Assembly: GCA_964565765.1 (NCBI GenBank)
Contig: CAZMGF010000078.1
Coordinates: 1 to 6,615, forward strand
Source of the DNA: Bog-1181 sp964565765
GTDB lineage: Bacteria; Oederibacteriota; PGYV01; Palsa-1178
Length of the DNA stretch: 6,615 nucleotides
Reading direction: 5' to 3'
Shown: positions 6,131 through 6,615 of the stretch, in pieces
How positions within the stretch are numbered: position 1 is the stretch's first letter
Layout of the letters: each line of letters starts with the position of its first letter
The notes under the pieces: model-generated
The model's database searches: none
The model's input: the letters and a program-made list of their open reading frames with translations, nothing else
What the model was told of the DNA's origin: nothing
Translations under genes and position numbers: made by a program

Positions 6131-6615
6131 TTACTTCATCATTATTATCGTTGAATACCCGCTGCTTGCTCCGCCGTTGGACAGAAGCGATACTTTGAGT
6201 ATATATGTCCCTGCGGCAAGATTTTGTCCTCCCGCGGTTTTTCCGTTCCAGGATACTGCATGTTCCCCCACCGATATTGACGACGGGTCATCCAGCATCT
6301 TCTGCCAGATCAGCCTTCCTGAAGCGGTATATATCGACAACTGTATTTTTCCTGAAACAGGTATTGAAACTGAATCCGTTGCCTCTGCAGCAAAAGCGTG
6401 AATTCCTGAAGCTGAAACCCCGGAAGTGGAAGGGGCGCTTACGCTGTATTTCAAAGTCGCTCCTGTGCTTGATGAAGCGGGGTTCGGATAACTAAGTACA
6501 TTGGCCACCTGCGCTGTCTGGCTGGCTGTTGATGACGGTGCTGTTCCCCATACCAGTGAGCCGCTTATATAACCCGTTACTTTTCCCGCCGCTGTAAATG
6601 ACGTATATGCGGCGA
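6131..6615 (-). CDS. C-terminal part of a secreted protein with a FlgD-like Ig domain (5' end outside window)
   Basis: The frame is open from the right edge to a TAA at 6131-6133, giving 160 visible residues. A GTG at 6508 is internal, because 35 more in-frame residues (…SGSLVWGTAPSSTASQTAQ) precede it without a stop. Visible residue 38 onwards reads NVLSYPNPASSS and then alternating beta strands: KIQLSIYTASGRLIW, EHAVSWNGKTAGGQNLAAG and TYILKVSLLS. These are the conserved steps of FlgD-like Ig / type IX sorting-type C-terminal domains (YPNP; GR.IW; W.GK...G..L..GTYILKV). Catalytic or binding parts lie outside the window, so the function of the whole protein is unknown. The next gene downstream is the PorV-like barrel protein, whose Bacteroidetes relatives handle proteins with such ends. 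Confidence 0.8.
   Translation of the reverse strand, partial: AAYTSFTAAGKVTGYISGSLVWGTAPSSTASQTAQVANVLSYPNPASSSTGATLKYSVSAPSTSGVSASGIHAFAAEATDSVSIPVSGKIQLSIYTASGRLIWQKMLDDPSSISVGEHAVSWNGKTAGGQNLAAGTYILKVSLLSNGGASSGYSTIIMMK

Noticed and set aside
6131..6508. A complete 125-residue protein starting at GTG 6508
   Set aside because: The frame stays open to the window edge with sensible residues upstream, and the domain is a typical C-terminal module, so this is the end of a larger protein.
1..6615. CRISPR array, tRNA or rRNA genes, insertion sequences, toxin-antitoxin or phage genes
   Set aside because: No regularly spaced direct repeats, no transposase or integrase motifs and no RNA gene signatures seen; the only repeats are the coding Thr linkers and short inverted repeats listed.

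Overview
All real genes in this window read leftward (minus strand). In transcription order, from right to left, they are: the 3' end of a gene for a secreted protein with a FlgD-like Ig C-terminal domain (6131-6615, cut by the right edge); a PorV/PorQ-family outer-membrane beta-barrel protein (5071-6042); a LacI-family repressor (3915-4943); and a very large secreted, multidomain glycoside hydrolase of the GH74 xyloglucanase type (1-3744, cut by the left edge). I checked the GH74 reading frame codon by codon. It is open without interruption from the ATG at 3744 to base 1, giving 1248 visible residues. Apparent plus-strand ORFs in the same region are shadows, including Val-rich ones opposite the Thr-rich linker.

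The combination suggests a Gram-negative, probably uncultured, polysaccharide-degrading bacterium. The clues are a PorV-like beta-barrel protein, two proteins ending in FlgD-like/type-IX-sorting-like Ig domains with a YPNP signature, and long Thr/Pro-rich linkers of alternating Thr. From general knowledge this style of protein is common in candidate phyla such as Goldbacteria, Firestonebacteria and relatives of Elusimicrobia. That placement is inference; the window has no phylogenetic marker gene.

The GH74 protein has this order: signal peptide (1-29), two-propeller-type catalytic region with seven Asp-box-like motifs and both expected catalytic aspartates (D61 and D446, about 30-728), short Thr/Pro linker (729-763), a Cys-bounded carbohydrate-binding-like jelly-roll module (765-931), a roughly 227-residue Thr-alternating linker (932-1158), and a FlgD-like Ig domain (about 1165 to beyond the edge).

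The regulatory layout is unusually legible. The lacI gene has its own sigma-70-like promoter (TTGAAA, 17 bp, TATAAT). Seven bases after its stop codon begins a second promoter (TTGACA, 17 bp, TATGCT) for the GH74 gene. Two bases past that -10 lies an 18-bp near-perfect palindrome centred on CG, the classic arrangement for a LacI-family operator. The simplest model is a local sugar-responsive repressor controlling a secreted xyloglucan-type hydrolase. The hydrolase, like the protein upstream of the PorV homologue, would be exported or anchored through its C-terminal domain by a type-IX-like route.
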